Of a stretch of 6,125 nt of DNA, positions 1 through 5,210 are shown in pieces (the stretch's first letter is position 1; each line of letters begins with the position of its first letter). The stretch lies in the NCBI GenBank assembly GCA_905207385.1, contig CAJLLH010000075.1, forward strand, positions 1-6,125. Reading direction: 5' to 3'. The notes under the pieces are model-generated. The model worked only from the letters and a program-made list of their open reading frames with translations. It was not told the DNA's origin and did no database searches. The translations under genes were made by a program, and so were the position numbers. This DNA comes from an uncultured Eubacteriales bacterium. Its GTDB lineage: Bacteria > Bacillota > Clostridia > Christensenellales > Borkfalkiaceae.

Positions 1-108
1 AGCCACTATGTGCGACTGACCGATAAATTCGTTTAAGTTGTTGGCGCGCATTCGCTCGGCAAGCGGTTTTGCGCCCTCTTCGTTTCCGTTGAAATCAAAT
101 AAATCCAT
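1..108 (-). CDS. rarA: Replication-associated recombination protein A (RarA/MgsA), N-terminal fragment
   Basis: Only the first 36 codons are present and the gene runs off the left edge. The ATG is at 108. The translation starts MDLFDFN and continues with PLAERMRANNLNEFIGQSHIV, which matches the start of the RarA family (typically PLAxRMRPxxLxEFxGQxHI). RarA is a cytoplasmic AAA+ ATPase related to clamp loaders and RuvB that acts at stalled replication forks. The Walker motifs would lie beyond the edge. No good Shine-Dalgarno is visible: the ATG is preceded by an AT-rich stretch and, 7 nt upstream, a small hairpin (116-130). The gene lies downstream of the patatin-gene terminator, so it probably has its own promoter in 109-182. 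The family call is seen directly from the N-terminal signature; the role is family knowledge. Confidence 0.85.
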   Translation of the reverse strand, partial: MDLFDFNGNEEGAKPLAERMRANNLNEFIGQSHIVA

Positions 109-115
109 ATTTAAA

Positions 116-130
116 GACGGATAGCCCGTC
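116..130 (-). promoter_or_regulatory. Small hairpin in the rarA leader
   Basis: GACGG and CCGTC form a perfect 5-bp stem around a 5-nt loop, ending 7 nt before the rarA ATG on the minus strand. In the mRNA it is followed by TTTAAAT and then the start codon. No Shine-Dalgarno is visible between the hairpin and the ATG. It may influence initiation or be chance; a 5-bp stem is weak evidence. Confidence 0.3.
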
Positions 131-135
131 GGAAT

Positions 136-175
136 AATTTACAAAATAAACAGCCAAGCTGATAAAATTTACAAA
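136..175. repeat. Direct repeat AATTTACAAA, two copies 30 bp apart
   Basis: AATTTACAAA occurs exactly at 136-145 and 166-175, so the copies are 30 bp start to start, about three helical turns. Both lie in the AT-rich gap between the patatin-gene terminator and rarA, where the rarA promoter must be if it has its own. The spacing would put a bound protein on the same DNA face, so an operator is possible. The low complexity of the stretch makes chance plausible. I could not pick a convincing -35/-10 pair here. Confidence 0.35.
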
Positions 176-200
176 TTTTAAAGCGCGGCTTAAGCCGCGC
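170..200 (-). terminator. Intrinsic terminator of the patatin-like gene
   Basis: GCGCGGCTTAAGCCGCGC at 183-200 is a perfect 18-bp palindrome: a 7-bp GC-only stem with a TTAA loop. Read on the minus strand it is followed directly by TTTAAAATTTG, a U-rich tail. It begins 21 bp after the stop codon of the patatin-like gene. On the plus strand the tail is ATATAAAA, so it is best read as a minus-strand Rho-independent terminator. It separates the patatin-like gene from rarA. Confidence 0.85.
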
Positions 201-221
201 ATATAAAACTAATAGTATTCG

Positions 222-1016
222 TCAGTCGGCAAGAAGTTCGCGGATTTTATCAGCATTTTCTTTGCCGAGCTGATAGCCCTCTTCGTAAGCCTTATCCAGA
301 TTTTTTACAAGAAACTGGCTTACGCCCTTCATTTCAGGTTCAAGAAGAAGGTCGCAAGGATAGTCAGGCTCTGCGCGCTCCATTCGAACGAGTTGATTAT
401 CCAGCGTATCGAAAACACGAATCAGCATAGAAACCATATTGGGCACTTTGCTTACAGGCTCAGACGTGCACTTTATGGCATCAACGCCTACAACAACGTC
501 TGCGCCGAGCTCCTTTGTCTGCCTTACGGGAACGCGGCAGAGAATGCCTCCGTCCAGAAGGAACATTCCGTTATATTCTACCGGTTTGAATACTGCGGGT
601 ATGGACGCCGAAGCCTGCACGCCCGTAGCAACGCTGCCTTCCCTGAAAACATAAAGCTGTTCGGTGTAAAGGTCTACCGCCGTGCAGGAAAAGGGCATTT
701 CAAGGTCTTCAAACTTTTTATCGCCGATATGCTTTATGAGAAGCTTCTGGAGCTTATTGCTGCGCAGAATGCTCAGTCTTGAAAAAGGCAGGGCGTTGAT
801 ATCCAGAATATCCATAGTTTTAAGGTTTAAAATAATGTCGCGGATTTCATCTATCGGTATTCCGCAGGCATAGCTTCCGCCAACTACCGCACCCATAGAA
901 GTACCGGAAATGCAGTAAGGTTTTAACCCCTCTTCTTCAAGCGCCTTTAAAAAACCAATATGCACTACGCCGCGGGCACCGCCGCCACCGAGCGCCAAAC
1001 CTAATTTTTTACTCAT
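222..1016 (-). CDS. Patatin-like phospholipase family protein (RssA/YlbK type)
   Basis: This is a 264-residue predicted serine acyl hydrolase with a complete patatin catalytic set. The oxyanion-hole loop GGGGARG is at residues 10-16, the nucleophile elbow GTSMG at 38-42 (Ser40), and the DGG motif at 155-157 (Asp155), giving the Ser-Asp dyad. Neither a signal peptide nor a membrane helix is apparent, so it is likely cytoplasmic or membrane-associated. I start at the ATG at 1016 because a GGAG Shine-Dalgarno lies 5 nt upstream (1022-1025) and GGGGARG then falls at the usual distance. An upstream extension to 1085 reads sequence that overlaps ylbJ and adds no conserved residues. The length fits single-domain RssA/YlbK proteins. 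It diverges from ylbJ with 28 bp between starts and ends in a strong terminator. In B. subtilis ylbK, a homologue by family, neighbours ylbJ. Its natural substrate is unknown. Confidence 0.9.
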   Translation of the reverse strand: MSKKLGLALGGGGARGVVHIGFLKALEEEGLKPYCISGTSMGAVVGGSYACGIPIDEIRDIILNLKTMDILDINALPFSRLSILRSNKLQKLLIKHIGDKKFEDLEMPFSCTAVDLYTEQLYVFREGSVATGVQASASIPAVFKPVEYNGMFLLDGGILCRVPVRQTKELGADVVVGVDAIKCTSEPVSKVPNMVSMLIRVFDTLDNQLVRMERAEPDYPCDLLLEPEMKGVSQFLVKNLDKAYEEGYQLGKENADKIRELLAD

Positions 1017-1020
1017 AATT

Positions 1021-1026
1021 TCTCCG
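1021..1026 (-). promoter_or_regulatory. Ribosome binding site fixing the patatin-gene start
   Basis: On the minus strand CGGAGA precedes the ATG at 1016 with a 5-nt spacer after GGAG. It supports that start over the longer open frame reaching 1085. Confidence 0.8.
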
Positions 1027-1044
1027 TTTTTACAGTAATTTTTA

Positions 1045-2094
1045 ATGATGACTTTATTCTGTGCTGATAGCGGCATGCGCCGCAAAAATTGCCGAAAAGA
1101 AAAACAAGATATTCAAAACGGCAAGGCCAAATCAAATTCAAGAAAAAAAGGCAACATAAAGCGTAAAATTGCGTACGCATTGCTCTTTATTATGCTTGCC
1201 GTATTCTCATCCGCCCTTATAGCGCGACCCGAAGTATACATAGAGCGTTGCGCCGAAGGCATAGCGCTTTGGGCGCAATGCGTGCTACCGTCGCTTTTTC
1301 CTTTTATGGTGGTGTGCGCTCTGCTTGTAAATACCGGACTTACCGCCAAAATATCTTCGCCGTTGTCGCGCGCATGCGCCGCCGTAAAACTACCGCCGTG
1401 CGCCGCAGCGTGTTTTGTTATGGGCGCTTCGTCAGGTTACCCCGCAGGCAGCCGCACAATTTACATGCTGTACTCTTCAGGCATTACCGACAAGCAAGGA
1501 GCGCGAAAGCTTGCCGCGCTTTGCACCACATCCGGTCCGCTTTTTATGATAGGCACGGTAGGAGCAAACATGTTCGGCGACGGAGCTGTCGGTGCGAAAC
1601 TGTTTGCTGCGCACATAATATCCGTAGCTGCAACAGCGCTTGTTATGTCTGCAACGGGCAAACCGTGCAACGGGGAACTGCCAGAGCTTAAAAAAAGCAG
1701 AAACGTGCTTGAAGAAAGCTTTTACGGAGCAGTAACCGCCGCGCTTACTGCGGGCGCGTTCATTGCATTTTTTTATACTGCCGCACAGGTTTTGCAGGAC
1801 TTATATATTTTATACCCCGTTGAATGGCTGTTAAGCCGCGTATTTGACGAAAAAACGGCAGAAGCCGTAACAGCCGGGCTTATAGAAATGACAAGCGGAT
1901 GCGCCATGCTTGCCGCGGGCGAAAGTGCGTACGCATTGCCGCTTGCGGGTTTTATTATAACTTTCGGCGGGGCGTGCGTACTTTTGCAACAGCTGTGCTA
2001 CCTTACAAAAGCGGGAATAAGCCCCGCAAAATTTGTAGCGGTAAAGTTCATTCAGGGCGCGCTGTGCTTTGCCATACTTTTAATTCCGTTCTGA
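1045..2094 (+). CDS. ylbJ: Sporulation integral membrane protein YlbJ-like
   Basis: This is a 349-residue polytopic membrane protein, the only plus-strand gene in the window. Family signatures are VLPSLFPF (80-87), the SGYPAGS loop (130-136), TSGPLFMIGTV (162-172) and GLIEMTSG (278-285), all typical of YlbJ proteins with nucleoside-recognition/gate-like domains. Hydrophobic segments lie near 42-60, 79-98, 117-128, 159-176, 187-204, 232-250, 274-291 and 330-348, with others possible. In B. subtilis ylbJ is required for efficient sporulation; transport activity is not shown here. The start is uncertain. Tandem ATGs at 1045 and 1048 and another at 1075 all lack a Shine-Dalgarno, and the first 40 residues are basic and hydrophilic. 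B. subtilis YlbJ is nearer 400 residues, so this version is somewhat short. It diverges from the patatin-like gene and converges on pheA. No strong terminator follows it. Confidence 0.85.
   Translation: MMTLFCADSGMRRKNCRKEKQDIQNGKAKSNSRKKGNIKRKIAYALLFIMLAVFSSALIARPEVYIERCAEGIALWAQCVLPSLFPFMVVCALLVNTGLTAKISSPLSRACAAVKLPPCAAACFVMGASSGYPAGSRTIYMLYSSGITDKQGARKLAALCTTSGPLFMIGTVGANMFGDGAVGAKLFAAHIISVAATALVMSATGKPCNGELPELKKSRNVLEESFYGAVTAALTAGAFIAFFYTAAQVLQDLYILYPVEWLLSRVFDEKTAEAVTAGLIEMTSGCAMLAAGESAYALPLAGFIITFGGACVLLQQLCYLTKAGISPAKFVAVKFIQGALCFAILLIPF
1070..1083. repeat. Inverted repeat GCGGC/GCCGC at an alternative ylbJ start
   Basis: GCGGC (1070-1074) and GCCGC (1079-1083) flank ATGC, so the third candidate ATG of ylbJ at 1075 would sit in the tetraloop of a 5-bp GC hairpin. 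The flanking As and Ts are on the wrong side for a terminator on either strand. The same arms recur farther apart at 4613-4635. Confidence 0.4.
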
Positions 2095-2105
2095 ACTGCG
2101 CGCAA

Positions 2106-2177
2106 CATATGCCGCAATCATTTAAAATTGACCCGCATATATGCCGTATTTACATTGCCCCATATATATGCCGCAAA
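2106..2177. repeat. Three copies of an ATATGCCG motif in the ylbJ/pheA convergent gap
   Basis: The 91-bp spacer between the convergent stops of ylbJ and pheA contains ATATGCCG at 2107-2114, 2139-2146 and 2166-2173, spaced 32 and 27 bp apart. Each is the end of a small AT palindrome: CATATG, GCATATATGC (2135-2144) and CATATATATG (2161-2170). Copies one and three extend to ATATGCCGCAA. The spacer has no GC-rich hairpin with a U-tail. The best stem is GCCG/CGGC (2170-2184, 7-nt loop), too weak to call a terminator. The array could be a decayed dispersed repeat or protein-binding sites. Confidence 0.5.
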
Positions 2178-2185
2178 CAACGGCT

Positions 2186-2989
2186 TTAATATGCGCCTAT
2201 CAGGGTAAACGAATGCGCAGACTGTTCAAGCGTTAAAAGCGCGTCTTTAACAATTTCACGCGAATAGTCGCCCTCTATTTCAATAAAAAAGCGGTATTCG
2301 CCCGGTCTGTATTTTATGGGACGGGACTCTATTTTTGTCATGTTGAGCGCGAAATCGTTTATGATTTCAAGTATTTTTAAAAGCGCGCCAGGCTTATGGC
2401 TGCAGGTTAGGGTAAAATAAATTTTTTTGCTTACAAAATCTTCGGGCAGCCCGCCGTTTACTACGAGCAGAAAGTGGGTGTAATTATTCTTTTCGTCGGA
2501 AATGCATTCCGCTGAAACTTCCAGTCCCTCACGCTCGCACTGAGCGCCCGCAATCGCGGCGTCGGTTTCGCTTTGTATGCACGAAATGCTTGCCGCGGTA
2601 GAATTTTCTGCAATAAGCTCGGCTTTAGGATAGTTGGCGTTGAGAAATTCGGCGCACTGGTCCAAAGCCTGCCTGTGGGAATATATGCGGTTTATTTTGC
2701 TTTTATCCGCACCCGCAAGCGTTATAAGGCGGTGGTCTATGCGCAGGGTATATTCCTTTACCGCACTAAGCGAAGGATTGCTTTCAAGAAGGTCCATATT
2801 CTGCAGCACGCCGCCGTTAATTGTGTTTTCTATGGGAAGTACCGCGGCCTGAGTTGCGCCGGAAAGCACCGACTGCACTACTTGTGCAAACGTATTGCAT
2901 AGCACAAGTTCGGCTTCGGGACACATTATGCGCGCCGCAAGGCAGGTGTAGCTGCCTTCAGGGCCCAAACAACTTACCTTTTTATACAA
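2186..2989 (-). CDS. pheA: Prephenate dehydratase (monofunctional, with ACT domain)
   Basis: The enzyme converts prephenate to phenylpyruvate in phenylalanine synthesis. The 267-residue protein has the catalytic domain first: GPEGSYT (9-15), PIENTINGGV (52-61), SHRQALDQC (104-112), ENSTAAS (128-134) and AAIAGAQ (144-150). An ACT regulatory domain follows, with GALL (201-204) and ESRP (221-224), the phenylalanine-binding motifs. There is no chorismate mutase domain. The usual catalytic Thr-Arg-Phe reads Thr171-His172-Phe173 here; His is CAC, one transition from CGC (Arg). I start at TTG 2989 because a perfect AAAGGAGG lies 7 nt upstream. A longer frame to 3022 would place that site inside the gene and adds only 11 unconserved residues. 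It follows aroF by 71 bp, fitting a joint aromatic amino acid unit. Feedback inhibition by phenylalanine is inferred from the intact ACT motifs. Confidence 0.92.
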   Translation of the reverse strand: MYKKVSCLGPEGSYTCLAARIMCPEAELVLCNTFAQVVQSVLSGATQAAVLPIENTINGGVLQNMDLLESNPSLSAVKEYTLRIDHRLITLAGADKSKINRIYSHRQALDQCAEFLNANYPKAELIAENSTAASISCIQSETDAAIAGAQCEREGLEVSAECISDEKNNYTHFLLVVNGGLPEDFVSKKIYFTLTCSHKPGALLKILEIINDFALNMTKIESRPIKYRPGEYRFFIEIEGDYSREIVKDALLTLEQSAHSFTLIGAY

Positions 2990-2996
2990 ACCGCAA

Positions 2997-3004
2997 CCTC
3001 CTTT
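2997..3004 (-). promoter_or_regulatory. Strong ribosome binding site for the TTG start of pheA
   Basis: AAAGGAGG on the minus strand lies 7 nt before the TTG at 2989. A full-strength site may compensate for the weaker start codon and decides the start of pheA. Confidence 0.85.
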
Positions 3005-3013
3005 GCCGCATAT

Positions 3014-3029
3014 CGCCCGCAAAAGGGCG
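3014..3029 (-). promoter_or_regulatory. Hairpin between aroF and pheA
   Basis: CGCCC (3014-3018) and GGGCG (3025-3029) form a 5-bp GC stem with a 6-nt loop. It can be lengthened by a TAT/ATA pair across one bulged base. It lies 9 nt upstream of the pheA Shine-Dalgarno in the minus-strand message. No U-run follows, so it is not an intrinsic terminator. It might stabilise or separate the downstream message. Confidence 0.35.
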
Positions 3030-3060
3030 CATAGTATGGCGAAATTATCATTATTTTTAA

Positions 3061-4083
3061 TCAGACTTTGTCTGCTATGTCAAGCAGCAACCTTTCAGTA
3101 TCCGCCCAGCCGAGGCAAGGGTCGGTTATCGATTTGCCGTAAACAACATCATCCTTCTGGTTGCCTTCTTCGATAAAGCTTTCAAGCATAAAACCTTTTA
3201 CTATCTTTTTGAAATCTTTATCGTAAATTCTGTTCTGCATTACCTCTTCGCATATTCTTATCTGCTGTTTAAACTTTTTACCGCTGTTGGAGTGGTTGGC
3301 GTCTATTATTATGGCAGGGTTTTTAAGTTCAGACTTTGCATAGCCTTCTGCAACCTGCATAACAAATTCGTAATGGAAATTGGGGATATCGTTGCCGTAA
3401 CTGTCCACCGCGCCGCGAAGTATGGCATGCGCGAGCGGGTTGCCTTGCGTTCTGACCTGCCAGCCGTTGAGTTTGAAAACCTGACCGCTCTGCGCGGCGT
3501 AAATTGAATTAAGCATTACAAGAATGCTTCCGCTCATAGGGTTTTTAATGCCCACGGGCCCGTCAATTCCGCTTGCAACAAGTCTGTGAAGCTGATTTTC
3601 GCTTGAACGCGCGCCTACCGCGACGTAGGAAAGAATATCGTCAACATAGTCGTAGTTGGAAGGATAAAGCATTTCGTCCGCGGCGCACAATCCGCTTGCT
3701 TCAATCGCCTGAATATTGAGTCGGCGTATGGTTAAAATGCCCTTTAAAATATCTTCGCCCTTGGCAGGGTCGGGCTGAGAAAACATGCCCTTGTAGCCGA
3801 CGCCCTTGGTGCGCGGCTTATTGGTGTAAATTCTGGGCACGAGGACAAGTTTTTCGCTTACCTTTTGGTTAAGTCTACCCAGCCTTTCAACATAATCGAG
3901 GACGGGCGCGGACTCGTGCGCGGAGCACGGACCTACTATTATTACCATTTTATCGCTTTTACCCGTTATTGCGTCGGTTATAAGCGCGTCGCGCTCAGCC
4001 TTAATTTTTTTAAGGTTTTCGGGCATAGGCACCATTGCCTTAATTTCTTCGGGTTCGGGTATTCTTATCTGTTTTTCAAACAT
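3061..4083 (-). CDS. aroF: 3-deoxy-7-phosphoheptulonate synthase (DAHP synthase, type I)
   Basis: The enzyme condenses phosphoenolpyruvate with erythrose 4-phosphate, the first step of the shikimate pathway, in the cytoplasm. The 340-residue protein carries the type I family motifs in order: GPCSAH (51-56, with the metal-ligand Cys53), KPRT (89-92), GARSSENQ (157-164, the GARTTESQ loop of E. coli), GIKNP (178-182), DANHSNSGK (261-269, the DCSHANSSK equivalent) and SFIEEGNQ (302-309). Length fits the family. I start at the ATG at 4083: GGAGG lies 6 nt upstream, while the ATG two codons earlier (4089) abuts that site with no spacer. The start overlaps the coaD stop by 8 bp, suggesting translational coupling. 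Effector specificity (Phe, Tyr or Trp) cannot be told from this sequence; co-transcription with pheA makes phenylalanine a reasonable guess. Confidence 0.95.
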   Translation of the reverse strand: MFEKQIRIPEPEEIKAMVPMPENLKKIKAERDALITDAITGKSDKMVIIVGPCSAHESAPVLDYVERLGRLNQKVSEKLVLVPRIYTNKPRTKGVGYKGMFSQPDPAKGEDILKGILTIRRLNIQAIEASGLCAADEMLYPSNYDYVDDILSYVAVGARSSENQLHRLVASGIDGPVGIKNPMSGSILVMLNSIYAAQSGQVFKLNGWQVRTQGNPLAHAILRGAVDSYGNDIPNFHYEFVMQVAEGYAKSELKNPAIIIDANHSNSGKKFKQQIRICEEVMQNRIYDKDFKKIVKGFMLESFIEEGNQKDDVVYGKSITDPCLGWADTERLLLDIADKV

Positions 4084-4564
4084 TGCCATCCTCCAGCATC
4101 TTTAAAAAATCGTCTTTGATTTCTGCAGGGACGTAATCGAACAGCTCTTTTTTGAAGCGGACAGAATTTTTTACGAGCGTAGAGCTTATCTGAATTTTAT
4201 CCTGGTCGGCGGGGATATAAATTTCAACAAGGTCGGGCATAAGCTTTTTGCTTGCAAGGTAGTCCGCCGTTTCGTACTCATAATCAATGCCGTTGCGCAC
4301 GCCGCGCACATAAAATACGGTATTTTCTTTTTTTAAAAGGTCAACAGCCGCGCCCTCGAAAACAACTACATTTACGGCGGCGTTGTAAGAAAAAAGCTTT
4401 TTCAAAAGCTGAACGCGCTTATCTTCGGAAAGAAGCGGCTTTTTTGAAGTATTTACCATTACGGCAACCACAACTTCGTCGAATATTTTAAGGCAGGCGT
4501 CCACTACCGACTTATGCCCCGATGTGGGCGGGTCGAACGTGCCCGCAAAAACACATTTCTTCAT
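4076..4564 (-). CDS. coaD: Phosphopantetheine adenylyltransferase
   Basis: CoaD transfers AMP from ATP to 4'-phosphopantetheine, forming dephospho-CoA, the penultimate step of coenzyme A synthesis. The 162-residue protein matches the bacterial family length. It has the nucleotidyltransferase signature GTFDPPTSGH (8-17, with the TxGH motif at 14-17) and a C-terminal ISSTLVK matching the conserved ISSSxVR/K motif. The ATG at 4564 has GGGAG 6 nt upstream. It lies downstream of rsmD, a very common bacterial pairing (ylbH-ylbI in B. subtilis), but across a 109-bp gap. Its last codons carry the aroF ribosome binding site, and the two genes overlap by 8 bp. Confidence 0.96.
   Translation of the reverse strand: MKKCVFAGTFDPPTSGHKSVVDACLKIFDEVVVAVMVNTSKKPLLSEDKRVQLLKKLFSYNAAVNVVVFEGAAVDLLKKENTVFYVRGVRNGIDYEYETADYLASKKLMPDLVEIYIPADQDKIQISSTLVKNSVRFKKELFDYVPAEIKDDFLKMLEDGNV
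4090..4094 (-). promoter_or_regulatory. aroF ribosome binding site inside the end of coaD
   Basis: GGAGG on the minus strand, within the last coaD codons, is 6 nt from the ATG at 4083 and directly abuts the ATG at 4089. It therefore favours the second ATG as the aroF start. Confidence 0.75.
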
Positions 4565-4574
4565 TGATTGCTCC

Positions 4575-4596
4575 CGCGCGGCATTATCTTCGCGCG
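4575..4596 (-). promoter_or_regulatory. GC hairpin touching the coaD ribosome binding site
   Basis: CGCGCG at 4575-4580 and 4591-4596 can pair as a 6-bp stem with a 10-nt loop. On the minus-strand message the stem includes the first G of the GGGAG site (4571-4575) serving coaD. It could limit ribosome access or simply bound the leader. Seen from base pairing only. Confidence 0.35.
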
Positions 4597-4642
4597 CTTG
4601 TATGCAGGATATGCGGCATTATATCGCTTGCGCCGCAATATA
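4578..4642. repeat. Short direct and inverted repeats in the rsmD-coaD gap
   Basis: GCGGCATTAT occurs at 4578-4587 and 4613-4622, 35 bp apart. GCGGC (4613-4617) is also inverted as GCCGC (4632-4636), a 5-bp stem with a 14-nt loop. The reverse complement ATAATGCCGC resembles the ATATGCCGC motif of the 2106-2177 array. The 109-bp gap (4565-4673) is the longest in an otherwise tight minus-strand run, so a small insertion of repeat sequence is possible. Confidence 0.4.
4618..4623 (-). promoter_or_regulatory. Possible -10 element for an internal coaD promoter
   Basis: A perfect TATAAT reads on the minus strand, 53 bp upstream of the coaD ATG, in the only sizeable gap between rsmD and coaD. At 16-18 bp spacing the -35 candidates (for example TATTTA) match TTGACA poorly, and no TGn extension precedes it. 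The position suits a promoter, but the support is weak. Confidence 0.25.
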
Positions 4643-4673
4643 AATATGACTTTATATGTTATGAGCTTAATAA

Positions 4674-5210
4674 CTATTCTTTTGGCGAAAAGAAGGTAAG
4701 ATAAGTTTTGCCGTACTTCCTTTCGTCGGTAATTTCAAGTCCCTCAACCTCACCTTCAAACGGGCGGTCGCGCTCGTACACGGCTACGCCGTCGGCATTC
4801 AAAAGGCGGTGCTTTCCGACAAGTCGGACGGCAGATATGCCGCAATCATCGGCATAAGGTGGGTCGATAAATATTATATCGTAAGGCGTGCGCGACGAGG
4901 CCAGGCACTGCGACCAGTCCCCGCGCGAAACGCGGTAATTTTCGCCGCGCAAGCGGGCAAGATTTTTGTTTAAAACGGCTATACTGTCGGGCGAAATGTC
5001 GTTGAACTGAACAAACTGCGCCCCGCGCGAAAGGCATTCAATGCCCAGACTTCCGCTGCCGCAGAACAGGTCGAGAACGCGCGAAGAGGATATTTTAAAA
5101 GATAGAATATTAAAAAGACTTTCCTTTACCCTGTCGGCAGTAGGTCTTATTTCCATGCCTTTGAATTCGGCTAGTACCATTCCCCTGTACTTTCCGCTGA
5201 TAACCCTCAT
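4674..5210 (-). CDS. rsmD: 16S rRNA (guanine(966)-N2)-methyltransferase RsmD
   Basis: RsmD methylates the N2 of G966 (E. coli numbering) of 16S rRNA in the assembled small subunit, using S-adenosylmethionine. The 178-residue protein shows the family pattern. It opens MRVISGKYRG (1-10), then RPTADRVKESLFNIL (22-36), the SAM-binding loop DLFCGSGSLGIE (47-58), SRGA (61-64) with acidic Asp71 after the next strand, and the catalytic DPPY (116-119). The ATG at 5210 overlaps the preceding stop by 4 bp (ATGA) and has no clear Shine-Dalgarno, so translation is probably coupled to the upstream gene. The homologue in B. subtilis is ylbH, next to coaD. Nothing is missing from the fold. Confidence 0.95.
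   Translation of the reverse strand: MRVISGKYRGMVLAEFKGMEIRPTADRVKESLFNILSFKISSSRVLDLFCGSGSLGIECLSRGAQFVQFNDISPDSIAVLNKNLARLRGENYRVSRGDWSQCLASSRTPYDIIFIDPPYADDCGISAVRLVGKHRLLNADGVAVYERDRPFEGEVEGLEITDERKYGKTYLTFFSPKE

Noticed and set aside
393..782. 129-codon plus-strand open frame opposite the patatin-like gene
   Set aside because: The minus strand encodes a complete patatin catalytic set over the same bases. The antisense translation is unrecognisable.
1248..1691. 147-codon plus-strand open frame inside ylbJ
   Set aside because: It is an alternate frame of a gene with clear YlbJ motifs. The translation is Arg/Cys/His-rich, typical of a shadow frame.
2095..2185. CRISPR-like array, because of three regularly spaced motifs
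   Set aside because: The repeated unit is only 8-12 bp, the spacers are unequal and low in complexity, and no cas gene is present.
2170..2185. Terminator for ylbJ from GCCG/CGGC followed by TTTAAT
   Set aside because: The stem has 4 bp with a 7-nt loop and the T-run is three bases, too weak to call.
3014..3029. Intrinsic terminator or attenuator between aroF and pheA
   Set aside because: No U-run follows the stem, and no leader peptide, T-box or alternative pairing could be found.
4597..4655. Sigma-E-type promoter upstream of coaD (TCATATT with a CATACAAG-like element)
   Set aside because: The elements are not at the 13-15 bp spacing expected for sigma-E, and sporulation control of coaD would be unexpected.
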